From contig NZ_BDLU01000032.1 of the NCBI RefSeq assembly GCF_006538165.1, positions 248,001-312,000 on the forward strand: a stretch of 64,000 nucleotides of DNA, written 5' to 3'. This document shows, one piece after another, positions 27,634 to 37,170 of this stretch (its first letter is position 1; each line of letters begins with the position of its first letter). The DNA is from Komagataeibacter diospyri. Lineage in GTDB: Bacteria > Pseudomonadota > Alphaproteobacteria > Acetobacterales > Acetobacteraceae. The position numbers and the translations under genes are program-made. Below the pieces are notes generated by a model that had not been told where the DNA came from, made no database searches, and saw nothing but the letters and a program-made list of their open reading frames with translations.

Positions 27634-28860
27634 TTATGTCCCGCGGGTGGGGCTGTCACGCAATACCGCATCCATGCGCGCCGCACAGGCCGCATGGCCT
27701 GCCGTGCAGCCGTTTTCCAGCCACCATTGCCGCACCTGCGCCAGCACCTGCCCCACCATGGCGCCCGATGCCAGCCCGGTGGCCATGACATCACGACCTG
27801 CCAGCGGAAAGACCGGCTTTTCCATCCCTTCCAGCACGGCGCGCAGGTCATCCCACGTATCCGATCGCTGTCCGGCAAGGTCAGCCTGACGCAGCCATGT
27901 GCGCCACGACAGGTCACGCAACGCATGATCGGCCAGCATGGGCGCAAGCACGCCCGTCCCCATGCCGGGCAGCGGCACGGGTTCGCCGCGTGTCTGCGCC
28001 AGCGCCGTGGTATCGGCGCGCGACAGCTTCAGCCGCCGCGCCACCTCACGCACATCTCCCGACACCAGGGCCGCAAGGCGCAGCACCGCATCCGCGGGCG
28101 CGCCACAGGCCAGCAGACGGCCAAGGCGGTCGATGTCGTAGCCTTCGGGCAGGACATGGCCCAGCACGTGGCACGCGTGCATCTGGGCCAGCGTGCGCAC
28201 CACATGCGGCCCGACAAGGATACGACGCAGTTCCGACCACACCCGTTCGACCGAAAGCCGGTCGATCATGCCCGACAGGACAGTGATGGCGGCCATCGCT
28301 TCCGGTTCGGGCGCGTCCCCGCCGTAACGGGCCTGAAAGCGGAAAAACCGCAGGATGCGCAGCCCATCTTCCGTAATACGCAGGCGGGCATCCCCCACGA
28401 AGCGGATCCGCCCCGCCGCCAGGTCTGCCTGCCCGTTGAAATAATCATGCACCACGCCCGCGCTGTCACACGACATGGCGTTTATGGTGAAATCCCGCCG
28501 CGCCGCGTCCTCGCGCCAGTCGTGGGTCCAGGTTACGGTAGCGTGGCGGCCATCGGTTTCCTCATCACGGCGCAGGGTCGTGATCTCGAACGGATGGCCA
28601 TCCAGCACGGCCGTCACCGTGCCATGCGACAGCCCCGTGGGCACCACGCGTATTCCCGCCTGTTTCAGCCGCGCCATGACCACATCGGGCGCATGCGGGC
28701 TGGCAAGGTCGATATCCGCCACCCCGCGCCCGCACAGCAGGTCGCGCACAGCCCCGCCCACCAGCCGCGCATCGGGCACGATACCCCATATCCGCGCAAG
28801 GTGCCGCGCCACATCGGGCATGTCCCGATGCAGAGCATCAAGCAGATTGCCCGCCTTCAT
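27634..28860 (-). CDS. cca: CCA tRNA nucleotidyltransferase / poly(A) polymerase family
   Basis: 408 residues. The nucleotidyltransferase head has RLVGGAVRDLL and the catalytic DIDLA (DxD). The neck has RRDFTINAM and the ATP/CTP-selecting segment near ITEDGLRILRFFRF. It adds or repairs the 3' CCA of tRNAs. The frame is open further upstream, but ATG 28860 begins 2 bp after the DUF1285 stop and gives the natural MKAGNLLDAL start. Confidence 0.94.
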   Translation of the reverse strand: MKAGNLLDALHRDMPDVARHLARIWGIVPDARLVGGAVRDLLCGRGVADIDLASPHAPDVVMARLKQAGIRVVPTGLSHGTVTAVLDGHPFEITTLRRDEETDGRHATVTWTHDWREDAARRDFTINAMSCDSAGVVHDYFNGQADLAAGRIRFVGDARLRITEDGLRILRFFRFQARYGGDAPEPEAMAAITVLSGMIDRLSVERVWSELRRILVGPHVVRTLAQMHACHVLGHVLPEGYDIDRLGRLLACGAPADAVLRLAALVSGDVREVARRLKLSRADTTALAQTRGEPVPLPGMGTGVLAPMLADHALRDLSWRTWLRQADLAGQRSDTWDDLRAVLEGMEKPVFPLAGRDVMATGLASGAMVGQVLAQVRQWWLENGCTAGHAACAARMDAVLRDSPTRGT

Positions 28861-28862
28861 CG

Positions 28863-29432
28863 TCAGGTTTCGTCCGGCAGGGTGGATAGCGGGAAAAACA
28901 CATGCCGGCTCCATACCCCCAGGCAGGGTACGCCACGGCAGATACCCTCCACCGCCAGCGCCGCCAGTTCGTAATAGACGGGGCGTGCGATCCGTGCCTC
29001 GATCGGCAATGCGCCGTCCCCGTCACGCACATGCAGGTAGGGCACCGGTCCCGTGCCGCAGCCTTCGCATGGCACGTCCCACGCGCAGCGAATCGGGTGA
29101 TCCGGCCCGGCACAGATCACCTGGTCCACATTGGTGCGGAACGACAGCACCTGCCCCCGCCCGCAGCCATGCCATTCCAGGTGGTTTGCGACGAAGGGCG
29201 CGTCTTCCACTTCAATCGTACCCTGCTCGACCGGGGTCTGCAGGCGGTAGCCGCCCTGCGCGTCACGCCGCAGGGTGGAAGCAAACAGGCAGACCATCGG
29301 CTTGCGACGGATGGGGGAGCCACGGTACAGCCATGTCCCGTCACGCCTGATCAGGAACGGCAGCGCGCCGCATGTGCCCGCCCGCCCCGTGGAAAGGGAG
29401 GGCATGGTCTCACCTGTCTCGAAATCGTCCAT
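28863..29432 (-). CDS. DUF1285 domain protein
   Basis: 189 residues matching the DUF1285 family: IRRDGTWLYRGSPIRRKPMV near the start, then FASTLRRDAQGGYRL and VEDAPFVANHLE. Function unknown. In many alphaproteobacteria it lies between a MoxR-type operon and cca, and here it is between them too, divergent from moxR. The frame begins one codon earlier with TTG. I chose the ATG at 29432. Confidence 0.9.
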   Translation of the reverse strand: MDDFETGETMPSLSTGRAGTCGALPFLIRRDGTWLYRGSPIRRKPMVCLFASTLRRDAQGGYRLQTPVEQGTIEVEDAPFVANHLEWHGCGRGQVLSFRTNVDQVICAGPDHPIRCAWDVPCEGCGTGPVPYLHVRDGDGALPIEARIARPVYYELAALAVEGICRGVPCLGVWSRHVFFPLSTLPDET

Positions 29433-29469
29433 CAATTGCGTTAACCCGACACTATGGAAGCTGCTGGAC

Positions 29470-29497
29470 TTGATATAGGGATCAACACCGGGTTGAT
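29470..29497. promoter_or_regulatory. TTGAT/ATCAA dyads between DUF1285 and moxR
   Basis: TTGAT-N6-ATCAA and ATCAAC-N5-GTTGAT share the central half-site, giving three alternating half-sites in 28 bp. They lie 30-57 bp upstream of moxR in a 94-bp divergent intergenic region. Candidate operator for one or both units. Confidence 0.45.
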
Positions 29498-29526
29498 GAA
29501 ACCCCCGGACCTGTCAGACTGTTGGA

Positions 29527-30579
29527 ATGATGACCATGGATGATACCCCTCCCCTCCATGCGGCGCCGCAGGCGGGCATGACATCCCCCCCATCCCCCAC
29601 GGGCGAACAGATCGCAGCCCGGGCCGAAAGCATGGGCGTGCGCCTGCGGGATGCGCGCGCGGAAATCGGCCGCGTCATACTGGGGCAGGACCGGGTGATC
29701 GACCTTGTGCTGACCTCCATCATATCGGGCGGACATGCACTTCTGGTGGGGGCGCCGGGACTGGGCAAGACCCTGCTGGTCACAACGCTGGGTCACGTGA
29801 TGGGCATGGATGCGCGACGCGTGCAGTTCACGCCCGATCTCATGCCATCCGACATTCTGGGCAGCGAGATACTGGACGAGGACGAAAGAGGCCGCCGCAG
29901 CTTCCGCTTCGTGGCGGGGCCGGTATTCTGCCAGTTGCTGATGGCCGATGAAATCAACCGCGCCAGCCCCCGCACCCAGTCCGCACTGCTGCAGGCCATG
30001 CAGGAGCATGAGGTCGCCATCGCGGGCACCAACCACCTGCTGCCCCGCCCCTTCCATGTTCTGGCCACCCAGAACCCGATCGAGCAGGAAGGCACCTATC
30101 CCCTGCCCGAAGCGCAGCTTGACCGCTTCCTCATGCAGGTGACGCTCGACTTTCCCGACGCCAGTGCCGAACGCGCCATGCTGCTGGCCACGACGGGCAC
30201 CACCACGGCCACGGCCCGGCCCGTTCTGGCGGCAACCGACGTGCTGGCCGCACAGGAACTGGTGCGCGCGCTGCCGGTGGGCGAACAGGTGGTGGATGCG
30301 ATCTTACGCCTTGTCCGCGCGGCCCGGCCCGAGACGACCGATGACCCGACCATACGCGAAGCCGTGGCATGGGGCCCCGGCCCGCGCGCGGCGCAGGCGC
30401 TGATGCTGGCCACCCGCGCGCGGGCGCTGCTGGAAGGCCGTCTGTCCCCCACCATCGAGGACGTGGCGGCACTGGCCCACCCCATCCTGGCCCACCGCAT
30501 GGCGCTGTCCTTTACCGCGCGGGCGGAAAATGTCCGCCTGGGCACGCTGATCGATACACTGGTCGGACGGATCGGCTGA
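29527..30579 (+). CDS. MoxR-family AAA+ ATPase
   Basis: 350 residues. Walker A is GAPGLGKT (near residue 80) and Walker B is MADEINRA. The sensor region is FHVLATQNPIEQEGTYPLPE, and the C-terminal lid domain follows. MoxR ATPases act as chaperone-like partners of von Willebrand A proteins, and three such proteins or relatives follow directly. GGA lies just before the first of two adjacent ATG codons, so the start is uncertain by a few codons. Confidence 0.93.
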   Translation: MMTMDDTPPLHAAPQAGMTSPPSPTGEQIAARAESMGVRLRDARAEIGRVILGQDRVIDLVLTSIISGGHALLVGAPGLGKTLLVTTLGHVMGMDARRVQFTPDLMPSDILGSEILDEDERGRRSFRFVAGPVFCQLLMADEINRASPRTQSALLQAMQEHEVAIAGTNHLLPRPFHVLATQNPIEQEGTYPLPEAQLDRFLMQVTLDFPDASAERAMLLATTGTTTATARPVLAATDVLAAQELVRALPVGEQVVDAILRLVRAARPETTDDPTIREAVAWGPGPRAAQALMLATRARALLEGRLSPTIEDVAALAHPILAHRMALSFTARAENVRLGTLIDTLVGRIG

Positions 30580-30581
30580 CA

Positions 30582-31589
30582 TTGCGCGCAGCCCTGTCCT
30601 TTCTCACGCGTCTGTCCGGGCGCCCCCCACGGGGCCCGGCCCGGGCGTCGTCCACCCCATCGGGCCATGATGGGGATGCGACCGCCTTCCTGCCCCGGCA
30701 TCCGGTTGCGGCCATTGCCCTGGCGGACTCACTGGCCAGCAGGCTGCCGGGCCTGATCGTGACGGCACGCCGGATCGCATGGAATGCGGGCGCTGGCCCC
30801 CATCCCCGGCGCAAGGCGGGCGTGGGCGAGGAATTCTGGCAGTACCGTCCCGCCATGGCTGGCGAGGCCGCGACCCATATCGACTGGCGGCAGTCGGCAC
30901 GCGGGGACCGGGCTTTCGTGCGCGAACATGAAGCCCAGACCCCACATACCATATGTATCTGGTGTGATAACAGTGCATCCATGCGCTGGCGGTCCGATGA
31001 GCACCTGCCGCTGAAGGCCGAACGTGCCTTCCTGCTGGCCCTGGCCTGCGCCGCCATGCTGCTGCGACGGGGGGAGGATATTCGCCTGCTGGGTGCTGCC
31101 GGCGGTCCGCCGCTGCGCCTGCGCGGGCGGCAGGCGCTGGAACAGATGGCTCACGCCCTGATCGCGGCCCTGCGCAACACGGCAGACGAACCCGACCTGC
31201 CACAGGCTGCCGCCATTCCCGCACGCAGCCGGGTACTGCTGTTTGGTGACGGGCTTTATCCCGCAGCACAGCTGGCGGACTTCCTGCGCGCGGCGACCGC
31301 GCGTCAGGCGACCTGCACGCTGATCGAGGTGATTGACCCGGCGGAAACCGCTTTTCCATATGAAGGGCACACCCGCTTTACCGGGCTGGAGGATGACACG
31401 ACCGTGCTGCTCAATGGTAGTGCCGCACTCCGCCATGACTACCGCACGATATGGACCCGCCATCAGGACCGGCTGGCCACCCTGTGCCAGGCGGCGGGCA
31501 GCCCGCCGGTGCCGCACCTGACGGACCAGCCACCGGAAAAGGCCCTGCTGGCGCTACACGCGCTGCCGGGAATGGGAAACGGGCCATGA
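30582..31589 (+). CDS. DUF58 (VWA-like) protein, probable TTG start
   Basis: 335 residues from TTG 30582, two bases after the moxR stop. No ATG or GTG occurs in frame near the expected start. The DUF58 core is clear: GVGEEFWQYRPAMAGEAATH, then IDWRQSARGDRAFVREHEAQ. A MIDAS-type metal motif DNSAS lies in ICIWCDNSASMRW. It is probably a partner of the MoxR ATPase. Its TGA overlaps the next ATG by 4 bp. Confidence 0.88.
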   Translation: MRAALSFLTRLSGRPPRGPARASSTPSGHDGDATAFLPRHPVAAIALADSLASRLPGLIVTARRIAWNAGAGPHPRRKAGVGEEFWQYRPAMAGEAATHIDWRQSARGDRAFVREHEAQTPHTICIWCDNSASMRWRSDEHLPLKAERAFLLALACAAMLLRRGEDIRLLGAAGGPPLRLRGRQALEQMAHALIAALRNTADEPDLPQAAAIPARSRVLLFGDGLYPAAQLADFLRAATARQATCTLIEVIDPAETAFPYEGHTRFTGLEDDTTVLLNGSAALRHDYRTIWTRHQDRLATLCQAAGSPPVPHLTDQPPEKALLALHALPGMGNGP

Positions 31590-34324
31590 TGCTGTTGGCG
31601 CCATGGATGCTGCCGGGACTGCTGGCGCTGCCCGTCGTGTGGTGGCTGCTGCATGCCCTGCCGCCCGCCCCACGCGTGCAGTCCTTTCCACCCATGGCCC
31701 TGCTGCGCACGCTCAACGCGCCGCCGCCGGATGCGACATCCGCCCCCCTGTGGCGGCTGCTGCTGCGCTGTGCCGCCGTGGGGCTGCTGGTGCTGGGACT
31801 GGCGCAGCCGATCTTTCCCCGCGGGCAGGCAGGTGTTGCGGATGCTGACTGCCTGATCGTGGTGGATAATGGCTGGGCCGCTGCAAGCACATGGCCCCAG
31901 CGCATCCACGCGCTGGACGGGCTGCTGGATCATCTGTCGCGCACCGGGCATGGCGCGCGCCTGCTTCTGACGGCACGCAGTGACGCGCTGGATCCCATGA
32001 CGATCCAGCCCACGCAGCAGGCACAGGTGCTGCGCGGCATGATCGACCCGCTCCTGCCCCGTGCGTGGCCAGTGGACCGGGTGGCTGCCACACACGCGCT
32101 GGGGCAACTGGCGCAGCAGAACTGGCGCGGACCGGTCATTTACCTTGCGGACGGACTGGCCACACCCGCAGATGCCGCGTTTGGCGCTGCACTGGCCAAA
32201 ATCGGGCCGGTGCATGAAATGTACCTGCCCGGTTCGGACATCACCCTGCTTACGGCGCCGGGCAGTGGCGAAAACGGGCTGGCCACCCGCCTGCGCGCCG
32301 TGCCGCGCCCCCAGCCGCGCACATGGCTGCTACGGCTTGAAACCGCCACCGGGGGCACACTGGCCCTTGTACCCGTGACCCTGCCCGCAGGTGGCGACCA
32401 TGTGGACATCACACCCGATCTGCCAGCAGAGCTGCGTAACAAGGTCGATCATCTGTCGCTGGATGGCGTGAACGGGCCGGGCGGCGTGCGCCTGCTGGAT
32501 GAACGTGAGCGCCAGCGCCCCGTGGGTCTTATTTCCAGCACATCATCCGACACGCCACTGATGGGCAGCCTGTTCTACCTGCGCCGCGCATTACAGCCCA
32601 CCGCCGAACTGCGCGAAGGGGATCTGGACACACTGCTGGCCCGTCCGCTTTCGGTCATCATCGCACCCGACGGCACACTGGGCAGCCCCGACAGCCGCAG
32701 GAAAGTGGAAGCATGGGTACGCGGCGGGGGCACCCTGATCCGTTTTGCCGGCCCCCTGCTGGTCCAGAGCGACAGCAGCGACAGCAGCGCCAGCCCGGAC
32801 CCGAAGCCAGCGGATACGCTGCTGCCTGTCCCCCTGATGGGGGGCGAGCGGGTGCTGGGCGGCACCATGTCATGGAGCAGGCCCGAGCACCTTGCCCCCT
32901 TCCCTGCGACCTCTCCATTCCATGACCTTGATATCCCTGCCGATGTCACGGTGTCGCGACAGGTTCTGGCGCAACCGTCCACCGATCTGGACAGCCATAG
33001 CTGGGCACGGCTGACTGACGGCACGCCACTTGTCACGCATGCCGCCCTTGGGGCGGGTCAGGTCGTGCTGTTCCATGTCACCAGCACGGCGGAATGGTCC
33101 AACCTGCCGCTGTCGGGGCTGTTTGTAGGCATGCTGCAGCACCTGATCGATGAGGCATCGGGGATCGAAACACCGGCGGGGGCGACATTGCTTGCCCCCT
33201 ACATGACACTGGATGGTGATGGCGCGCTGGTGACGCCGCCCGCGGGCGCGCAGGCGCTGCGGGCCGACGCCTTTGGCCGCACCGCGCCAACACCGGAACA
33301 TCCGCCGGGACTGTATGGCCCGCGCAACAGCCGTCGCGCGCTCAACCCCGGTGATGGCCCGGCCCGGCTGGTGGCGCAGGACACCATCGGCACGACATCG
33401 GACCTGCGTGGACAGGTGCCCGATCTTGCCATCGGGCCGATGCTTATGGTCCTGGCCACCCTGCTGCTGATCGTGGATGGCGCGATCAGCGTGCTGCAGC
33501 GCGGCCGCAGATGGGGGCGACGGGCGACGGGCGCCATGCTGGCGCTGGCCTGCATGGCGCACGGCCCCGCCCACGGGGCGGACATTCCCCCTGACGTGCC
33601 TCAGGCCGCACTGGAAACCCGGCTGGCCTATATCGTTACCGGACATGCAGATATCGATGATGTCTCGAAGGAAGGGCTGCAGGGCCTGTCGGATTATGTC
33701 AATGCCCGGACCTCCGCCGTGCTGGGCCATCCTGATGGCGTAGTGCCGGAACACGATGACCTGTCGTATTACCCGCTCATTTACTGGCCTGTAACGGCGG
33801 ACGCCAGCACCACACCTGCGCGCACGGCGGCGCTGAATACTTATATGCGCCATGGCGGCATCCTGATGATCGACACGCAGGGACAGGACCCGGCCACCGC
33901 CCCCGACAATGCCAGCGGCTATACCGGATCGGCGCCCGGCACGGCGGCGGCCCTGCGGCGCATGACGGGGGGGCTGGACATCCCGCCCCTTGCAAAACTG
34001 GATAACCACCATGTGCTGTCGCACACGTTTTACCTGCTGCATGACTTTCCCGGCCGGTACGACGGCATGCCGGTCTGGGTGGCGCAGGAAGGCGACAGCA
34101 CCAATGACGGCGTCAGTCCCGTCATCATCGGCAGCAACGACTGGGCGCATGCATGGGCAGTGGATGACAGCGGCAATACGCCCTATGCCCCCGTCCCTGA
34201 CGGGGCGGACCAGCGCGTGCTGGCCTACCGGTTCGGGGTCAATGCGGTGATTTATGCGCTGACGGGCAATTACAAGGCGGATCAGGTTCATGTGCCCGCC
34301 CTGCTGAAACGGCTGGGGGAATGA
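31586..34324 (+). CDS. BatA-type membrane protein with DUF4159 domain
   Basis: 912 residues. Two N-terminal membrane helices (MLPGLLALPVVWWLLHAL; CAAVGLLVLGLAQPIF) are followed by a VWA-like domain whose metal motif is broken (DNGWA instead of DxSxS). A glutamine-amidotransferase-like region and another helix (LMVLATLLLIVDGAISVL) follow. The C-terminal DUF4159 domain is exported (AYIVTGHADIDDVSKEGLQG, HHVLSHTFYLLHDFPGRY). The frame is open to 31451, but ATG 31586 overlaps the DUF58 stop by 4 bp. Envelope role; exact function unknown. Confidence 0.88.
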   Translation: MMLLAPWMLPGLLALPVVWWLLHALPPAPRVQSFPPMALLRTLNAPPPDATSAPLWRLLLRCAAVGLLVLGLAQPIFPRGQAGVADADCLIVVDNGWAAASTWPQRIHALDGLLDHLSRTGHGARLLLTARSDALDPMTIQPTQQAQVLRGMIDPLLPRAWPVDRVAATHALGQLAQQNWRGPVIYLADGLATPADAAFGAALAKIGPVHEMYLPGSDITLLTAPGSGENGLATRLRAVPRPQPRTWLLRLETATGGTLALVPVTLPAGGDHVDITPDLPAELRNKVDHLSLDGVNGPGGVRLLDERERQRPVGLISSTSSDTPLMGSLFYLRRALQPTAELREGDLDTLLARPLSVIIAPDGTLGSPDSRRKVEAWVRGGGTLIRFAGPLLVQSDSSDSSASPDPKPADTLLPVPLMGGERVLGGTMSWSRPEHLAPFPATSPFHDLDIPADVTVSRQVLAQPSTDLDSHSWARLTDGTPLVTHAALGAGQVVLFHVTSTAEWSNLPLSGLFVGMLQHLIDEASGIETPAGATLLAPYMTLDGDGALVTPPAGAQALRADAFGRTAPTPEHPPGLYGPRNSRRALNPGDGPARLVAQDTIGTTSDLRGQVPDLAIGPMLMVLATLLLIVDGAISVLQRGRRWGRRATGAMLALACMAHGPAHGADIPPDVPQAALETRLAYIVTGHADIDDVSKEGLQGLSDYVNARTSAVLGHPDGVVPEHDDLSYYPLIYWPVTADASTTPARTAALNTYMRHGGILMIDTQGQDPATAPDNASGYTGSAPGTAAALRRMTGGLDIPPLAKLDNHHVLSHTFYLLHDFPGRYDGMPVWVAQEGDSTNDGVSPVIIGSNDWAHAWAVDDSGNTPYAPVPDGADQRVLAYRFGVNAVIYALTGNYKADQVHVPALLKRLGE

Positions 34325-36465
34325 TGGGCATGCCCGACCTGTCGCGTCACATGATGGCATTCAGTCCGCAGGTGCCCCTGTGGTGCATCTACATATTGCT
34401 TGCCGCCGTGGCTGTCATGGCGATCACGGGCCTTGCGCGCCGGGTGCGCGGCAGCGTGTGGCGTCTGCTGGCTGCCCTGGGTGTGATCGCGTGGCTGTGT
34501 GACCCGCAGCGCATTACCGAAACATGGCACCCCCTGCCCGAAACCGCGCTGATCGTGGTGGACCAGTCGGCCTCCATGTCCGAACGCAACCGGGGCGACA
34601 TGGCGCGCAATACCGCCGAGCGCCTGCAGGCTGAAATGAACCGCGTGCCGGGGCTTGTGCCGCGTATCGTCACATTGCGTGAAGCACAACATGGCGGCAC
34701 GCGGCTGTTTGGCGCGTTAAGGCAGGCGGCGGCGGATATCCCTCCCTCCCGCCTTGCCGGGGCCGTACTGGTAACTGATGGCGAGGACCATGACATCCCC
34801 GCCAGCGTGCCTGACATGCTCAACCCCGATGACGGGCACGGCCACCGCACAATGCTGCCACTGCATGTGCTGCTGACCGGACGCGGCGAGGAAACGGACC
34901 GTCACCTGCGCGTGCTGCAGGCCCCGCCATTCGCCATAGTGGGCAAGGATGTCACCATCCGTGTCGAGATCGATGACCAGGGCGCGCACCCGCCCCCGGA
35001 CGCCACCACCCAGCTTACGCTGACGCAGGGCGATGGCACGACCTTTTCGCGTCCCGTGCGGATCGGACAGCCACAGGACATCACCCTGCCCGTCACCCAT
35101 CCGGGCGAGATGCTGGTGGGCCTGTCGGCCCCGGAACTGCCTGGTGAGGTCTCGACACGCAACAACCATGATGTCATCCGCATAAACGGCGTGCGTGACC
35201 GGCTGCGCGTGCTGCTGGTATCAGGCACGCCCAACCAGGGTGAACGGGTATGGCGGCGACTGCTGAAGGCCGACCCGTCTGTCGATCTGGTCCACTTCAC
35301 CATCCTGCGCCCGCCTGATCGCGATGATGGCACGCCGCTGTCCGACCTTGCGCTGATCGCGTTTCCGGTGAACGAACTGTTCCAGCAGAAGATCGACCAG
35401 TTCGACCTCATCATCCTCGACGGGTTTGAAAACCGGGGCATCCTGCCCGAAGCCTATCTGCGCAATATCGTCAATCACATCCGTGCAGGCGGTGGACTGC
35501 TGCTGATCGGGGGACCGGAATTCCTGACCCCCGGATCGCTTCAGGATACGCCGCTGTCGGACATCCTGCCTGCCCACGTGGCATCCACCGACGGCATGAC
35601 CGTGCGCCGCTTCCGTCCTGACCTTACGGAAACCGGTATGCGCCATCCCGTGACCTCCGGCCTGCCGGGGGCACCTGACAAAGCGGGCGCACAACCGGGC
35701 TGGGGGCCGTGGTATCGCGGCCTGCGCACGGATTCAGCCAATGGCGAAGTACTGATGACCGGCCCGGACCAGCAGCCCCTGCTGGTGCTTGACCACGCGG
35801 GCAAAGGGCGCGTCGCCTTCCTGCTGTCTGATCAGGCATGGCTGTGGTCGCATGGCGAAGGTGGCGGAGGACCACAATCGGAACTGCTGCGGCGTATTTC
35901 GCACTGGCTGATGAAGGAGCCGGAGCTGGAGGAAAACCAGCTGGAGGCCGGAATATCGGCAGGCCAGATGACCATTACCCGCCGTTCGGTCACATCCGGC
36001 CCGCCCCCGGTTGTCCATGTGATCGCCCCCGATGGCGCCACGCAGTCCATAACGCTGGAACCTGCAGGCAATACCGGGCTTGCCCGCGCCCGCCTGCCCG
36101 CGCGGCAGGAAGGGATATGGACGGTGCGCGATGATGCGGGCCATGAAGCCTTTGCCGCCCCGCGCATGGAAGACCCGGTTGAATTTGCCGACCTGCGGGC
36201 GACGGCATCCCTGCTGGCGCCAATGGCTGCGGCAACCGGCGGGGGCGTGCGCTGGCTGGGTGACAACCCGCAGGCCCCGTCCCTGCCGCAGCTTGTCATG
36301 GAAAGCGGACGCGCACGCTCGACATCCGACCGGTTTGCCTTTCCCGCGCGCAATGCGCACAGCGTATCGGGACAGCAGGCCACGTCCCTGCTGCCCGCCT
36401 GGATGGTGGGCCTGTTCGTGCTGGTCATGCTGCTGGCGGCATGGTGGCGGGAAAGCCGTTCCTGA
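34321..36465 (+). CDS. Membrane-anchored VWA / GATase1-like protein of the MoxR operon
   Basis: 714 residues. Two helices near the N-terminus (CIYILLAAVAVMAITGLA; LLAALGVIAWLC) are followed by a VWA domain with an intact MIDAS motif (VVDQSASMSER). A long periplasmic beta-rich region and a GATase1-like fold (LLLIGGPEFLTPGSLQDTPL) come next. A C-terminal helix (WMVGLFVLVMLLAAWW) ends the protein. The start overlaps the DUF4159 gene by 4 bp, so all four genes are translationally coupled. Confidence 0.86.
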   Translation: MMGMPDLSRHMMAFSPQVPLWCIYILLAAVAVMAITGLARRVRGSVWRLLAALGVIAWLCDPQRITETWHPLPETALIVVDQSASMSERNRGDMARNTAERLQAEMNRVPGLVPRIVTLREAQHGGTRLFGALRQAAADIPPSRLAGAVLVTDGEDHDIPASVPDMLNPDDGHGHRTMLPLHVLLTGRGEETDRHLRVLQAPPFAIVGKDVTIRVEIDDQGAHPPPDATTQLTLTQGDGTTFSRPVRIGQPQDITLPVTHPGEMLVGLSAPELPGEVSTRNNHDVIRINGVRDRLRVLLVSGTPNQGERVWRRLLKADPSVDLVHFTILRPPDRDDGTPLSDLALIAFPVNELFQQKIDQFDLIILDGFENRGILPEAYLRNIVNHIRAGGGLLLIGGPEFLTPGSLQDTPLSDILPAHVASTDGMTVRRFRPDLTETGMRHPVTSGLPGAPDKAGAQPGWGPWYRGLRTDSANGEVLMTGPDQQPLLVLDHAGKGRVAFLLSDQAWLWSHGEGGGGPQSELLRRISHWLMKEPELEENQLEAGISAGQMTITRRSVTSGPPPVVHVIAPDGATQSITLEPAGNTGLARARLPARQEGIWTVRDDAGHEAFAAPRMEDPVEFADLRATASLLAPMAAATGGGVRWLGDNPQAPSLPQLVMESGRARSTSDRFAFPARNAHSVSGQQATSLLPAWMVGLFVLVMLLAAWWRESRS

Positions 36466-36579
36466 CACAAAGATGATTAGGCATCGCATCCGCCGCAATT
36501 TTGCGGTAATCACCAGAACTGTCGGGTGGCATGTGGCAGTTTCGCACGCCCGGTCGAACGCTCACTCTCGGGACAGGAC

Positions 36580-37170
36580 ATGATTTCCAGATCCGGTATT
36601 TATCTTCTTGCCGCCGCCCTGTTCGCAGGAATCCCCTGCCTGTGCATGCCCCTGCACATGGCTTACGCACAGGATGCCGATGAAGCGGAAGCCGAGGGCG
36701 AGGCCGCTGAAGCCGCGAAAAAGGCCGAAGCCCGCCGCGCAGCCAAGGCAGCCGCCCCACCCGCTGCCCTGCCGGGCGCGGAATCGCGTGAAGAAGAACA
36801 CGGCCACGCCAGCGCGGACATGAACCCGACCGATGCGCTGTTCGACGCCATCAACCGTGGCAGCCTGGGTGCGGCGAAGGAAGCCCTGAACCGTGGCGCG
36901 GACATGACCGGCCATAACGTACTGGGGCAGACGCCGCTGGACATGGCGATTGACCTGAACCGCAACGACATCACCTTCCTGCTGCTGTCGATGCGCACGT
37001 TCTCGGATTCGGACCCGCACTTCGCATCGAACAGCCTTGCGGAAGGCGAGGACGACACCCCGCCACTGACCATGCCGCGCCATGCCGCCACCACCGTCGA
37101 TCACCGTTATGATGCATCCGGCGGCCATGCCGACCCGTCCATCGGGTTCCTCGGCTTCGGGGGCAGCTAG
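36580..37170 (+). CDS. Exported ankyrin-repeat-like protein
   Basis: 196 residues from ATG 36580, which has GGACAGGAC upstream; the frame is open earlier. A signal peptide (IYLLAAALFAGIPCLCMPL) is followed by a Glu/Ala/Lys-rich segment (about residues 30-65). Next comes an ankyrin-like pair of helices (DALFDAINRGSLGAAKEALN, then GQTPLDMAIDLNRNDITFLL). The C-terminus is a low-complexity tail. It follows the MoxR operon by 114 bp and may belong to it. Repeat copy C begins directly after its TAG. Confidence 0.8.
   Translation: MISRSGIYLLAAALFAGIPCLCMPLHMAYAQDADEAEAEGEAAEAAKKAEARRAAKAAAPPAALPGAESREEEHGHASADMNPTDALFDAINRGSLGAAKEALNRGADMTGHNVLGQTPLDMAIDLNRNDITFLLLSMRTFSDSDPHFASNSLAEGEDDTPPLTMPRHAATTVDHRYDASGGHADPSIGFLGFGGS

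Noticed and set aside
32870..34360. 496-codon open frame opposite the DUF4159 gene
   Set aside because: His/Gln/Arg-rich antisense shadow of a well-supported gene in a coupled operon.
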